A stretch of DNA of 36,336 nt from the NCBI GenBank assembly GCA_964501415.1, contig CAZCSL010000013.1:1-36336 (forward strand), given 5' to 3'. A program made the position numbers and the translations under genes. Of the stretch, positions 15,737 through 24,066 are shown piece by piece (positions within the stretch are counted from its first letter, which is position 1; each line of letters opens with the position of its first letter). The notes under the pieces were generated by a model that saw only the letters and a program-made list of their open reading frames with translations, was not told the origin of the DNA and made no database searches. The stretch is from B1SED10-225 sp964501415 (GTDB lineage: Bacteria > Bacillota_I > Bacilli_A > Izemoplasmatales > Izemoplasmataceae).

Positions 15737-17620
15737 TTACTTTACAATCTCACCGCTGTTTTCAAACGTATAACCTCCGAGGGCTTTTAGGCGTGCTTGA
15801 AAAGGGCTGGATTTTAGTATGGTGATAAATGCTTGCACGATTTCATCCTTTAAGCTGTCTTTATGCACTAAAAAATCATAGCGTTCAACGCCGATGGGGA
15901 TAAAATCTAGTCCATAAAGATTAGCGACACTTTCGATTCCAAGCCCGGTATCAAAATCCCCGTTCTTTACCGCTGAGGCGACCATGGTGTGGGTAGGCAC
16001 TTCGTTTTGATAGCCGGTGATTGTCTTAGGGTCTATGCTTTTTTCTTTGAGTAAATAATCTAAAAACAACCTTGTCCCACTGCCTCTTTGTCGGTTGATA
16101 AAACGCACGTTTTCCTTTGATAAATCGCTGATGGTTTTAATCTGCTTAGGATTGTTTGCTTTTGTGTAAAAACCTTGAATACGTCCCACTCCACGGATTA
16201 AAGCGTAGTTAGAATCTAGGTATTTGGTTAATAAATAATCATTATAATTACCTTCTTCATCGAGTAAATGAACCGGGGCTAAGTGACATTCTTTTGCCTT
16301 GATTGCCATAATGCCCCCGTAACTGCCAACATGATTGCTTGCTATCGGGCGCCCTTGATCGCGCATAAATGTATCCATTTCATCGATTAAAATATCGTGA
16401 GAACCGGTTATGGATAACTTGTTTTCTATCTCATGCAAGGGTTTTAAAAGGATAACATCGGCTTGTTCGTTTGCTTTATAGCCTTCTTGGTCCTTAGGTA
16501 CGATTAAAAGACCATCCGCTTGCACAACGCTCATCATCATCCCGGCTCCTCTAGGTAAGGGCGTTGCGATAAAGGCATCACGGGTTTTACTTAAACCAAC
16601 GCGAACATATTCTTGGCTATCTAAGGAAGTATACAAGTTTTTACTCAGGGTAGCTTTAATGAGCGGTTCGGAGTAGATTTTTTGTTTCAAGGCTTGTAAG
16701 ATTAGGGGTTTGATAAACAAGGTAAAAGCGATATAAGTTGAGACGGGATAACCGGGCAAACCAATCACGGTGGTTTCATTTAACTTACCGATTAGTGTCG
16801 GTTTCCCTGGTTTGATGGCGACGCCATGAATATAGACTTCGCCATGTTTTGAGATGATATCTTTTACAAAGTCTTTACTGCCTGCACTACTACCTGCACC
16901 AATTAAGACTAAATCATAAGCTTTAGATAGTTTTTTTACGGTTGTCTCGAGCAGTTCAAAATCATCTTTAACCACATCATGAATGGTAATATCCACGCCT
17001 AACTCACTTAGTGCGTTTTCAACAAAATAGGAATTAGAATCGAGAATCATGCCCTTTTTTAGCTTCTTAACATCACGGACAATTTCATCTCCGGTAGGTA
17101 CAAAGACTACTTTTGGTTTTTTGATTACTTCAACGGTTTCAACGCCCGCTGCCAGCATAGCGGATATATCAACGGGGCGCAATTTATGATGTTTGGGGAT
17201 AATCATCGTCTTTTCTACAATATCTTCACCGATAGGGCGGATGTGTTGATAAGCTGAAGCTGAGGCCATAATCGTGACTTCATTGTCGTCTCTTTCAACG
17301 AGGTCCTCCATTTTTATGACCGCATTATAAGGCTCTTCGATTGGCTGACCCGTATTGACATAGACAAAATCCGGTGTTTGAAGCGTAAGTGGCGTGGTAT
17401 CAGTGGCGGTTTCAGTTTGTTTGGCATCGACTGCAATGCCGTCCATGGCACTGGCGTTATAAGCGGGTGAAGAGACTAATGAAAAGACGGGTTCTTTGGT
17501 GATGCGGCCAAGGCATTTTTCGGTCGGTATTGTTTCGCTACTTATTTTGAGTTTACATTTGTCAAAAAGGATGTTTTGTGCTTTTTTTAAAGGCATGTTT
17601 TTTAAATAAACTGAGGGCAT
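15737..17620 (-). CDS. moeA: Molybdopterin molybdenumtransferase MoeA with C-terminal binding-protein-like domain
   Basis: Fusion of 627 aa. Residues 1 to about 400 form a MoeA, which inserts metal into molybdopterin: NASAMDGIAV, the GDEIV motif, the MPT-binding GAGSSAGSKD and GLPGYPVS. The remaining about 220 residues form a periplasmic-binding-protein-like domain of the PBP_like type, with INRQRGSGTRLFLDYLL and a TGLGIESVANLYG segment. It is predicted to be cytosolic because no signal peptide separates the halves. Such fusions are known in clostridia and archaea; the domain may bind molybdate or tungstate. The start codon overlaps the preceding moeA stop by one base (TAATG). With the unfused moeA beside it, the two may discriminate W from Mo. 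Confidence 0.92.
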   Translation of the reverse strand: MPSVYLKNMPLKKAQNILFDKCKLKISSETIPTEKCLGRITKEPVFSLVSSPAYNASAMDGIAVDAKQTETATDTTPLTLQTPDFVYVNTGQPIEEPYNAVIKMEDLVERDDNEVTIMASASAYQHIRPIGEDIVEKTMIIPKHHKLRPVDISAMLAAGVETVEVIKKPKVVFVPTGDEIVRDVKKLKKGMILDSNSYFVENALSELGVDITIHDVVKDDFELLETTVKKLSKAYDLVLIGAGSSAGSKDFVKDIISKHGEVYIHGVAIKPGKPTLIGKLNETTVIGLPGYPVSTYIAFTLFIKPLILQALKQKIYSEPLIKATLSKNLYTSLDSQEYVRVGLSKTRDAFIATPLPRGAGMMMSVVQADGLLIVPKDQEGYKANEQADVILLKPLHEIENKLSITGSHDILIDEMDTFMRDQGRPIASNHVGSYGGIMAIKAKECHLAPVHLLDEEGNYNDYLLTKYLDSNYALIRGVGRIQGFYTKANNPKQIKTISDLSKENVRFINRQRGSGTRLFLDYLLKEKSIDPKTITGYQNEVPTHTMVASAVKNGDFDTGLGIESVANLYGLDFIPIGVERYDFLVHKDSLKDEIVQAFITILKSSPFQARLKALGGYTFENSGEIVK

Positions 17621-18843
17621 TATAAATCACCTAACTTATAAACGCGTACGGTTTCGCCTTTTTGATAACCTTCTTCGCCCGCGTTTAAAATAACATAACC
17701 ATAAGCATCTTTTAGCGATGAAATCGTGCCTGATTTACCATGATAAGGCGTAACCTTATAAGGTGTATCTTGACTTAAGCTCACCAATCGATAGGTTGTC
17801 CTACCTCCAACACTCGCAATATTTTGGGTTAAAACCCCTTCGACGTAAGGAGTGATGATCGGCTCTTGGATTTGATGGATAGCATGATAAATGATGGGGA
17901 AAAAGGTTTGTAAAACCATATAAGCACTGGTAGGTTGACCGGGCAGGCCAACAAAGAGTTTTTGATTGTATTTAGCTAATACGGTAGGTTTGCCAGGTTT
18001 AATGTTTACCCCATGCACAAAAATATCGGCCCCAATAGCTTTCATTACGTGATAGGTATAATCATGTTCACCCACCGAGCTTCCGCCTGAGGCGATGACG
18101 AGATCATACTTGTGCATGCCTTCGGTGATATGGGTTTTAAAAGTGTCAAAATCATCTTTTATCACAACGGTGTCTACGACATCAATATGTTTTTCGGTTA
18201 AATAATGTTTTACCGTGTGGGTATTAATATCCAATATTTCACCCATCTTTAAGGGCAAGGAATCTGTGATTTCATCGCCGGTGGATAAAACCAAAGCCGT
18301 TAGTTTTTTATAAACACAGACCTTTTTAATACCAGCGGCTTTTAAGGCACCAATTCGAGGGGGTGTCAATACTTGGTTAGTCTCAATGACTGGTTGGTCT
18401 TTGGCGATATCAGAACGTTTAAGTAAAATATTTTCCCACTTAGATACTTTTTTGTTTATGAGTACTTCACTATCTAAGGTATCGGTATTTTCAATCATGA
18501 CTACCGCGGTGGTGTTTTTAGGTAGTTGTCCACCCGTCGGCACATAAACGGTACTGTTTTCATCAAGCTCATAAGGTGTAGATTTACCCATATCGACGCT
18601 GCCTAAAAATTTTAATGGGACCGGCGATTGGGCACTGGCAAACGCCACTGCTTCATGCATAACCGCATAACCATCCACAGTAGAACGTTCAAAATGAGGG
18701 ATGTCGATCGTGCTATAAGCGGTTTGTGCAGAAACTCTATTTAGCGCTTCATCAACGGGGATAGTCTCGGTTTTTAAGGGGTAGTCTTTACAGTGTTTTT
18801 GTAATAAACGCTTTGTCTCTTCAATGGTTTTAACGATGAACAT
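17620..18843 (-). CDS. moeA: Molybdopterin molybdenumtransferase MoeA (unfused paralogue)
   Basis: Catalyses metal insertion into adenylylated molybdopterin, 407 aa, normal length for MoeA. Visible motifs are STVDGYAV (substrate contact, like the DGYA of MoeA), VYVPTGG, LSTGDEI, SGGSSVGEHDY (the MoCF/MPT-binding loop) and GLPGQPTSAY. The start overlaps tupC by 14 bases. Its GGAGG site is provided by Gly-Gly codons near the tupC 3' end. The upstream tungstate transporter and the nearby AOR suggest it handles tungstate in vivo. That is inference: MoeA sequence alone does not identify the metal. Confidence 0.94.
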   Translation of the reverse strand: MFIVKTIEETKRLLQKHCKDYPLKTETIPVDEALNRVSAQTAYSTIDIPHFERSTVDGYAVMHEAVAFASAQSPVPLKFLGSVDMGKSTPYELDENSTVYVPTGGQLPKNTTAVVMIENTDTLDSEVLINKKVSKWENILLKRSDIAKDQPVIETNQVLTPPRIGALKAAGIKKVCVYKKLTALVLSTGDEITDSLPLKMGEILDINTHTVKHYLTEKHIDVVDTVVIKDDFDTFKTHITEGMHKYDLVIASGGSSVGEHDYTYHVMKAIGADIFVHGVNIKPGKPTVLAKYNQKLFVGLPGQPTSAYMVLQTFFPIIYHAIHQIQEPIITPYVEGVLTQNIASVGGRTTYRLVSLSQDTPYKVTPYHGKSGTISSLKDAYGYVILNAGEEGYQKGETVRVYKLGDL

Positions 18844-19420
18844 ACGTGCCTCCTAGATGGTAGATGTTTTCAGATAATGCATCGATAAACGCGCGATTAT
18901 GGCTAACAATCACAAAGGTCATGTCTTGTTTTAAGGTTTTTATCAGTTCGATCAGTTGATCGATGGATTCTAAGTCAAGGTTATTGGTGGGCTCATCAAG
19001 TAAAATAATTTCGGGCTGAAATAGAATGCTTCTAAGCAGGGAAGCTTTCATCTTTTCACCTGATGAGAGTAGTTTGGCGGACCGGTCTAATAAATGATCG
19101 ATATGAAGGATGCTTGCATACTGAAGCAACTGTTCTTGATAATCTTCAATATTTTTTTTACGTATCTTAATCGGATAAAGAATATTATCTTTGACACTGC
19201 GGTGGAATAAAATGGGTTCTTGAAAGTGATAAGTCGCAAACCCTTCATACTCAATGGTGCCTTCATAAGGCAAAAGCTTTGCGATAGCTTTTAAAAGGGT
19301 TGTCTTACCAACGCCATTTCGCCCCGTCACGAAGGTAACTTTGTTTAATGGCAGCGTAGTTTCTTTAAAGCCAATCGAAAAATTTGGGTATTCGACTTTA
19401 ACGTCTTGAAGCTTAATCAT
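18830..19420 (-). CDS. tupC: Tungstate ABC transporter ATP-binding protein TupC
   Basis: ATPase of 196 aa with Walker A GRNGVGKTT, a Q-loop in YHFQEPILF, a slightly altered signature LLSSGEKMK (LSSGE rather than LSGGE), Walker B IILLDEPTNNLD and switch histidine in IVSHNRAF. The frame opens at 19468, but that region is the tupB 3' end. ATG 19420 (MIKLQDVKVEYPNF) overlaps the tupB stop by 8 bases and fits the family start. It energises the TupB channel and is membrane-associated. Tungstate rather than molybdate is inferred from the TupA and TupB type of the partners. Confidence 0.92.
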   Translation of the reverse strand: MIKLQDVKVEYPNFSIGFKETTLPLNKVTFVTGRNGVGKTTLLKAIAKLLPYEGTIEYEGFATYHFQEPILFHRSVKDNILYPIKIRKKNIEDYQEQLLQYASILHIDHLLDRSAKLLSSGEKMKASLLRSILFQPEIILLDEPTNNLDLESIDQLIELIKTLKQDMTFVIVSHNRAFIDALSENIYHLGGTYVHR

Positions 19421-20096
19421 AAAAATCACCTCGGAAACGTGCGATGATGGAATGGATGAAAAACGCAATAACCAAAAGTATAATGCCCATCGCGATCGAT
19501 GTACCGTAATTCCCCATGCTTGTATTTAAGGCAATAAAAGTCGTCATAACCCTAGTTTCTCCGCGAATATTTCCCCCCACAAGCATCACAGCGCCTACTT
19601 CACTAATCGCTCTTGAAAACCCAAGAATAAAACTAAGTAAGATAAAAGCTTTTGTCTCAGTAATCAAAAGTAAGATTTTGTGTCTTTTTGAAGCGCCTAA
19701 GGTTGTGGCGGTTTCTAAGACTTGTTTTTGGGTTTTTTCACTCGAAATGATAATGTTTCCGGTAATAATAGGAAAAATGAGTAAGGTTTGAGCCACATAC
19801 ATCGCCGTGCGGGTAAATAGTAAGTTCAAATGACTGAAAGGCCCCGTTAAGAAAAGTAAGACAAATAACCCTAATACTACTGGGGGAATACCCATAAACG
19901 TAAAGACCACTTTTTTAATCAGGCGTTTGCCTTTGAACTCCGTGATGCTAATAAAAATCCCAGTTAACACGCCGAAAAAACCAGCGGTAAGTGTGGCGAG
20001 CAATGAGATTAATAGCGAAAGACCAATGATGCCGTAAATCTCTTGATCCAAAGAAATCAGCAGGCGAAACGCCTCTAAAATGCCTTCAATAATCAT
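19413..20096 (-). CDS. tupB: Tungstate ABC transporter permease TupB
   Basis: Membrane channel subunit of 227 aa with about six hydrophobic segments. The cytoplasmic EAA-type loop reads ETATTLGASKRHKIL near residue 129, followed by FSRAISEVGAVMLVGGNI, a stretch characteristic of TupB/WtpB-like oxyanion permeases. It begins 9 bases after the tupA stop and overlaps tupC at its own end. Confidence 0.93.
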   Translation of the reverse strand: MIIEGILEAFRLLISLDQEIYGIIGLSLLISLLATLTAGFFGVLTGIFISITEFKGKRLIKKVVFTFMGIPPVVLGLFVLLFLTGPFSHLNLLFTRTAMYVAQTLLIFPIITGNIIISSEKTQKQVLETATTLGASKRHKILLLITETKAFILLSFILGFSRAISEVGAVMLVGGNIRGETRVMTTFIALNTSMGNYGTSIAMGIILLVIAFFIHSIIARFRGDFYD

Positions 20097-20105
20097 AGTT
20101 AGCCT

Positions 20106-20882
20106 CTATTCATAAGGGTGAAACAGGGGTTCACCCTTTTTGGTAAAGTTTCTTATTAAGTTTTTTGTGCTCGATGATTGCATCCAATCATAAAATATTT
20201 CTGCGTAGGTGTCATCGCGCCCATGTTGAATAGGATGAACTTTAATCAACCCGTAATCATTACGTAAAAGGGAATCATTTTCAAAGGCAATAACTAAGTC
20301 AAGATTGTCTTTCATCGCTAAAAACGTGCCCCGGTCAGTTAAGGTGTAGTGTTGTTTGATCGAAGCCATCATTAAAGTGGATTCCATGCTTTGGCCCGTT
20401 TCCTTATAACGATCATTAAATTTATCAATATCAATAGAAAAATGCGCCCACAACAACTGCTCACGAGCGTGTGTACCCGAGGCATCGCCTCGTGAATAAA
20501 ACGTATGATTATTGGCTAGGGTGTTTAAGGCGGCTTCTAGTGCGTTTTGTTCAAGTGACTCAGGCCCTACCAAAATAAAATCGTTATACATCAACAAGAC
20601 ACGCTTTTCACCATACCCATCATCTATGAATTTTAACTCTCGCTCAGTATCGTGAACGAGCAAAATATCTGCTTGGCCATTGCGGCCATAGTTTAGTGCT
20701 GCACCGGTGCCTACGGCGACCACTTTAACATTAATCCCTGTATCCGCTTCAAAATAAGGAATTAAATATTCGATAAGTCCACTATTTTCAACCGAAGTTG
20801 TCGTTACTAACAAAAGTTCTTCTTTTTGACAAGCACTGAGTGTAAAGATGAGCAAGCACAACAAAGCAAAATGTTTTTTCAT
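20106..20882 (-). CDS. tupA: Tungstate-binding lipoprotein TupA
   Basis: Surface binding protein of 258 aa. A signal peptide ends in lipobox LSAC (Cys18). The mature chain opens with VTTTSVENSGL and continues with PYFEADTGI and VGTGAALNYGRNGQADIL, the TupA oxyanion-site pattern. FYSRGDASGTH later in the chain supplies further ligand contacts. Family knowledge: TupA proteins select tungstate over molybdate. The frame opens upstream at 20945, but that region is the leader terminator, so ATG 20882 with a CGGAG site seven bases upstream was chosen. First gene of the tup-moe-moa operon; its leader carries a terminator and a structured riboswitch-like element. Confidence 0.94.
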   Translation of the reverse strand: MKKHFALLCLLIFTLSACQKEELLLVTTTSVENSGLIEYLIPYFEADTGINVKVVAVGTGAALNYGRNGQADILLVHDTERELKFIDDGYGEKRVLLMYNDFILVGPESLEQNALEAALNTLANNHTFYSRGDASGTHAREQLLWAHFSIDIDKFNDRYKETGQSMESTLMMASIKQHYTLTDRGTFLAMKDNLDLVIAFENDSLLRNDYGLIKVHPIQHGRDDTYAEIFYDWMQSSSTKNLIRNFTKKGEPLFHPYE

Positions 20883-20893
20883 GATAAACTCCG

Positions 20894-20932
20894 AAAAAAA
20901 GGGTTTCCACGCCAAAAAAGAAGTGAAAACCC
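20894..20932 (-). terminator. Leader intrinsic terminator upstream of tupA
   Basis: On the minus strand GGGTTTTCAC (20923-20932) pairs with GTGGAAACCC (20901-20910) as a 10-bp stem, followed by seven T residues (20900-20894). It ends only about 12 bases before the tupA start codon, so it must be conditional: read-through is needed to express the operon. This is the expression platform for the element just upstream. Confidence 0.85.
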
Positions 20933-21031
20933 GCTTCCTTTCCAAACGTGGGAGGCATAAACATTTCTATTTATACCCATCGGCTAGTGTTCATAGTATG
21001 CCTTAGACGCACTAACTCGGAATGCTTTCAT
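20933..21031 (-). promoter_or_regulatory. Candidate Moco/Tuco-family riboswitch in the tupA leader
   Basis: A structured leader of about 100 nt starts at the predicted transcription start and abuts the terminator. Helices seen on the minus strand: closing stem GC(A)TTCC (21019-21025) with GGAAGC (20933-20938); CACTA (21010-21014) with TAGTG (20985-20989); and a hairpin GGGTATAAA (20970-20978) against TTTATGCCTCCC (20950-20961). Placement before tungstate import and pterin synthesis genes matches the known distribution of the Moco RNA (Tuco variants associate with tungsten). The family assignment is from memory of motif style and context, not an alignment. If correct, it senses pterin cofactor and turns the operon off when cofactor is ample. 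Confidence 0.7.
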
Positions 21032-21037
21032 AGGCTT

Positions 21038-21043
21038 ATTATA
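21038..21043 (-). promoter_or_regulatory. -10 box of the tup-moe-moa operon
   Basis: Consensus TATAAT on the minus strand, about 7 bases before the start of the structured leader. The hexamer 17 bp further upstream (TATATT) is a poor -35, so this promoter may be weak or need an activator. Confidence 0.5.
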
Positions 21044-21132
21044 GTAGAAATAAGTAAAAAAATATAGTGGTATCAAGGACTAATTACTTAATTTAGAAAG
21101 TGTTTAAATAAAACGATATACGCCGAATTTGT

Positions 21133-21161
21133 TTGAATCGGTGCTGATTCTTTTATATAAT
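21133..21161 (+). promoter_or_regulatory. Promoter of the AOR operon
   Basis: TTGAAT (21133-21138), 17-bp spacer, consensus TATAAT (21156-21161). The start site would lie about 27 bases before the AOR start codon, a short leader without a riboswitch. The divergent tup promoter is about 90 bp away. Confidence 0.65.
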
Positions 21162-21194
21162 TATAGTATAAAGAAAAAAGAAGGAGGCATTATG

Positions 21195-22982
21195 ATGCAT
21201 GGTTATATGGGTAAAATTTTAAGGATTAATCTTAACGAGGGAAGCATTAACGTTGAAAATTTGGACTCTGAACTCGCGAAGAAGTTTGTTGGAGGACGCG
21301 GTTTAGGGACCAAAATGCTTTTCGATGAAATTGATCCTAAAGTCGACCCCTTGAGTCCTAACAACAAAATTATTTTTATGAACGGACCAATGTCGGGAAC
21401 ACCAACGCCTACAGGTGGGCGCTACATGGTGGTTACGAAGTCACCACTTTCAGGAACCATTGCCTCTTCGAATTCAGGTGGAACATGGGGAGCACGATTA
21501 AAGTATGCAGGCTACGACGGTATTATTGTTGAAGGGAAAGCAGACAAGCCTGTTTATGTGGACATCAATGAGGACCACGTTGAAATCAAAGAAGCATCGC
21601 ACGTTTGGGGCAAATTAGTAGGTGAGACAACCGATGTCTTACAAAAAGACAAAAACACGAATGTTTTGACGATTGGACCTGCGGGTGAAAAGTTAAGCCG
21701 TATGGCTGCGGTAATGAATGAACGTGACCGTGCTGCGGGACGCAGTGGTGTCGGTGCCGTTATGGGCAGTAAAAATCTTAAAGCGATTGTGGTTAGCGGT
21801 AAGAAAAAAGTTAGCCTTTTCAACGAAGAAAAAACGCGTGAAAACAACAAAGAAGCCACGAATAAGCTTAAGGAAAACCCGGTTACCGGACAAGGCTTAC
21901 CAACGTATGGGACCGCGGTACTCGTTAACGTGATTAACGCAAATGGCGTCTTACCCACGAATAATTTTCAGAAAGGATTCTTTGAAGCGGCTGATGAAAT
22001 ATCGGGTGAAACCCTTGCTGAAAAATATTTGGTGCGCAAAGAAGCATGCCATCGTTGTCCCATTGCATGTGGACGTTATACCAAGACCAAAAACGTTGAA
22101 GGGGGCGGACCTGAATATGAAACCCTTTGGGCCTTTGGTTCGGACTGTGGCGTCGATAATTTAGAAGCGATTATTGAAGCCAACCACTGGTGTAACCAAT
22201 ATGGCGTTGATACCATATCAGTAGGAGCGACACTCGCCGCAGCGATGGAGCTTAAGGAAAAAGGGTTCTTAAATGACGTGGATTTTGAAGGTCATGAATT
22301 AGAATTTGGTAACGATGAAGCGATGATTTATTGGACTAAGAAAATCGGGGCTCGTGAAGGCTTTGGCGACAAGATGGCTGAAGGTTCATTAAGGCTTTGT
22401 AAAATGTATGGTCAAGAAGAATTATCGATGACGGTTAAAGGATTAGAACTTCCAGCTTATGACCCACGTGGGGTTAAAGGACACGGATTGAACTATGCGA
22501 CTAGTAATCGCGGTGGTTGTCACGTTCGGGGTTATATGATTTCTCCAGAAATTTTAGGCTTACCCGATAAGCTTGATCGCTTAGAACTTAAGGATAAACC
22601 ACAATGGGTTAAAATTTTCCAAGATTTAACCGCCTTTATTGATTCAAGTGGACTTTGTCTCTTTACATCATTTGCCTTGGGCGCAGATGATTATGCCAAT
22701 GTTTACAATGCAATTGTCGGCACAGAATGGTCTGGCGAAGATGTCTTGAAAGCCGGTGAACGTATTTACAACATCGAACGTCAGTTTAACTTAGCTGCGG
22801 GCATTACCCCAGAACAGGATACCTTACCAAAACGTCTGCTTGAAGTAGAAATGCCTGATGGTCCAACCAAAGGCCATATTCATGAACTTGACAAATTATT
22901 ACCAGAATACTATGAACTCCGGGGTTGGGATGAAAAAGGCTTACCAACCAAAGAACGCTTAGCTGAACTTGGTTTAGCATAG
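21195..22982 (+). CDS. aor: Tungsten-dependent aldehyde:ferredoxin oxidoreductase
   Basis: Oxidises aldehydes to carboxylic acids with ferredoxin as partner, or the reverse, using a tungsten bis-pterin centre and one [4Fe-4S] cluster. It has 595 aa. The cluster cysteines are Cys285, Cys288, Cys292 (EACHRCPIACGR) and Cys488 (SSGLCLF), nearly the same spacing as Pyrococcus AOR. Pterin-binding blocks are visible: NSGGTWGARLKYAGYD at the N-terminal side and DPRGVKG...NYATSNRGGCHVRGYM. Two adjacent ATGs exist; 21195 lies 7 bases from AAGGAGG and 21192 only 4, so 21195 was preferred (MHGYMGKILRIN). First gene of an operon with a radical SAM maturase, MoaD-like protein and E1-like enzyme. The natural aldehyde is unknown. 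Confidence 0.95.
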   Translation: MHGYMGKILRINLNEGSINVENLDSELAKKFVGGRGLGTKMLFDEIDPKVDPLSPNNKIIFMNGPMSGTPTPTGGRYMVVTKSPLSGTIASSNSGGTWGARLKYAGYDGIIVEGKADKPVYVDINEDHVEIKEASHVWGKLVGETTDVLQKDKNTNVLTIGPAGEKLSRMAAVMNERDRAAGRSGVGAVMGSKNLKAIVVSGKKKVSLFNEEKTRENNKEATNKLKENPVTGQGLPTYGTAVLVNVINANGVLPTNNFQKGFFEAADEISGETLAEKYLVRKEACHRCPIACGRYTKTKNVEGGGPEYETLWAFGSDCGVDNLEAIIEANHWCNQYGVDTISVGATLAAAMELKEKGFLNDVDFEGHELEFGNDEAMIYWTKKIGAREGFGDKMAEGSLRLCKMYGQEELSMTVKGLELPAYDPRGVKGHGLNYATSNRGGCHVRGYMISPEILGLPDKLDRLELKDKPQWVKIFQDLTAFIDSSGLCLFTSFALGADDYANVYNAIVGTEWSGEDVLKAGERIYNIERQFNLAAGITPEQDTLPKRLLEVEMPDGPTKGHIHELDKLLPEYYELRGWDEKGLPTKERLAELGLA

Positions 22983-22992
22983 AAGGACGGGT

Positions 22993-23024
22993 TAAGGAAT
23001 GAATGGTTCGCCATTCATTCCTTA
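22993..23024 (+). other. UUCG-capped hairpin between AOR and maturase genes
   Basis: TAAGGAATGAATGG and CCATTCATTCCTTA form a perfect 14-bp stem closed by a TTCG tetraloop. It ends 6 bases before the radical SAM start codon, and no T run follows, so it is not an ordinary terminator. It occupies the place where that gene's ribosome binding site should be. Roles as an mRNA end-protector for the AOR message or as a translational brake on the maturase are inferred. Confidence 0.8.
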
Positions 23025-23030
23025 TACTAT

Positions 23031-24056
23031 ATGAAGAAAATATACTTAGAGCTTACGAATCGCTGTAATTTGAATTGTGTGATGTGTTACCGCCAATCGT
23101 GGGAAACCTCACTAATCGATATGGACGAAAAAACATTGAGAACCCTTGCGCCGATGATTGATGAGGATGTCACGGTTGTTTTTGGTGGCATTGGCGAACC
23201 TACGTTCTCGAAACAATTTGATTTGGCGCTTGAGCTTTTTAAGCATCACCGATTAGAACTGACGACCAATGGCGTATTATCGCCTAAACGTCTAAAGCAA
23301 GTTATCCAAAACTTTGACAATGTTGTCATTAGTGTGGATGGTACTGAGGGCACCTATTATCACATCCGTAAAACCGATGTTAAGCATGTCGTTAAGACTT
23401 TAGAGGCTATCAAGAAATACAAAGATGAAAACGACACTAAAATCCCTAGTGTCGAGTTTGCTTTTGTTTTATCGAAACGCAGTAAAGAGAGCTTGAAATC
23501 CGTGATTGAAATGGCCGCTAAATACGATGCCAAAAAAGTCCTAGTTTCTCATTTGATGCCACAAAACCAAGCACAAGCCAAAGAAATTTATTACGATGAA
23601 CACTTTCATGAAGAAGGCAGAAAATTTGCCGAGGAAATGATTAACTTTGCGTATTTTAAGAACCGCGTTGTGCTATCTTTTCCCTATATGGAGATTAAGA
23701 CAGAGCGTCTTTGTCATTTTGTGGAAAACGACTATACCTATATCGATGTTCACGGTGATGTTGTGCCGTGTTATCGCTTTGCATCAACGTATAAAGAAAT
23801 CGTATTTGGAAAAGAAAAGCTTGTGAAAAAGCATGCTTTTGGCAACATCAAGGAACGTACTTTAAAATCGATTTATAATGATTCAACATACAAAGACTTC
23901 AGGCATGCTGTTAAATACGCTTTGCACCCGAGTTGTGTTGATTGTGAATTGAAAGACGGGTGCGAATATATTGAAACAAGCGAATATGATTGTTCGGGAT
24001 TCTCGCCGAGCTGTGCGGATTGTCTTTGGAATAGAAAAATAATACGATGTACATAG
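23031..24056 (+). CDS. Radical SAM/SPASM protein, AOR-associated tungsten-enzyme maturase type
   Basis: Radical SAM protein of 341 aa. The N-terminal cluster motif CNLNCVMC (Cys12, Cys16, Cys19) opens the chain and FGGIGEPTF supplies the SAM-binding GGE-like motif. The C-terminal third is SPASM-like and cysteine-rich: a Cys in RLCHF, VPCYRF, CVDC, DGCEY, then CSGFSPSCADC and a final RCT, enough for auxiliary Fe-S clusters. Proteins of this kind occur next to tungsten oxidoreductases and are annotated as their maturases; the chemical step is unproven. No ribosome binding site is visible because a 14-bp hairpin fills that space; the start is supported by the motif at residue 12. Confidence 0.88.
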   Translation: MKKIYLELTNRCNLNCVMCYRQSWETSLIDMDEKTLRTLAPMIDEDVTVVFGGIGEPTFSKQFDLALELFKHHRLELTTNGVLSPKRLKQVIQNFDNVVISVDGTEGTYYHIRKTDVKHVVKTLEAIKKYKDENDTKIPSVEFAFVLSKRSKESLKSVIEMAAKYDAKKVLVSHLMPQNQAQAKEIYYDEHFHEEGRKFAEEMINFAYFKNRVVLSFPYMEIKTERLCHFVENDYTYIDVHGDVVPCYRFASTYKEIVFGKEKLVKKHAFGNIKERTLKSIYNDSTYKDFRHAVKYALHPSCVDCELKDGCEYIETSEYDCSGFSPSCADCLWNRKIIRCT

Positions 24057-24066
24057 GTGTGATAAT

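Noticed and set aside
21554..21958. 134-codon minus-strand frame opposite the AOR gene
   Set aside because: Low-complexity Leu/Ser/Thr shadow of the AOR coding sequence.
22993..23024. Calling the AOR-maturase hairpin an intrinsic terminator
   Set aside because: No T run follows, and the downstream gene needs the same transcript.
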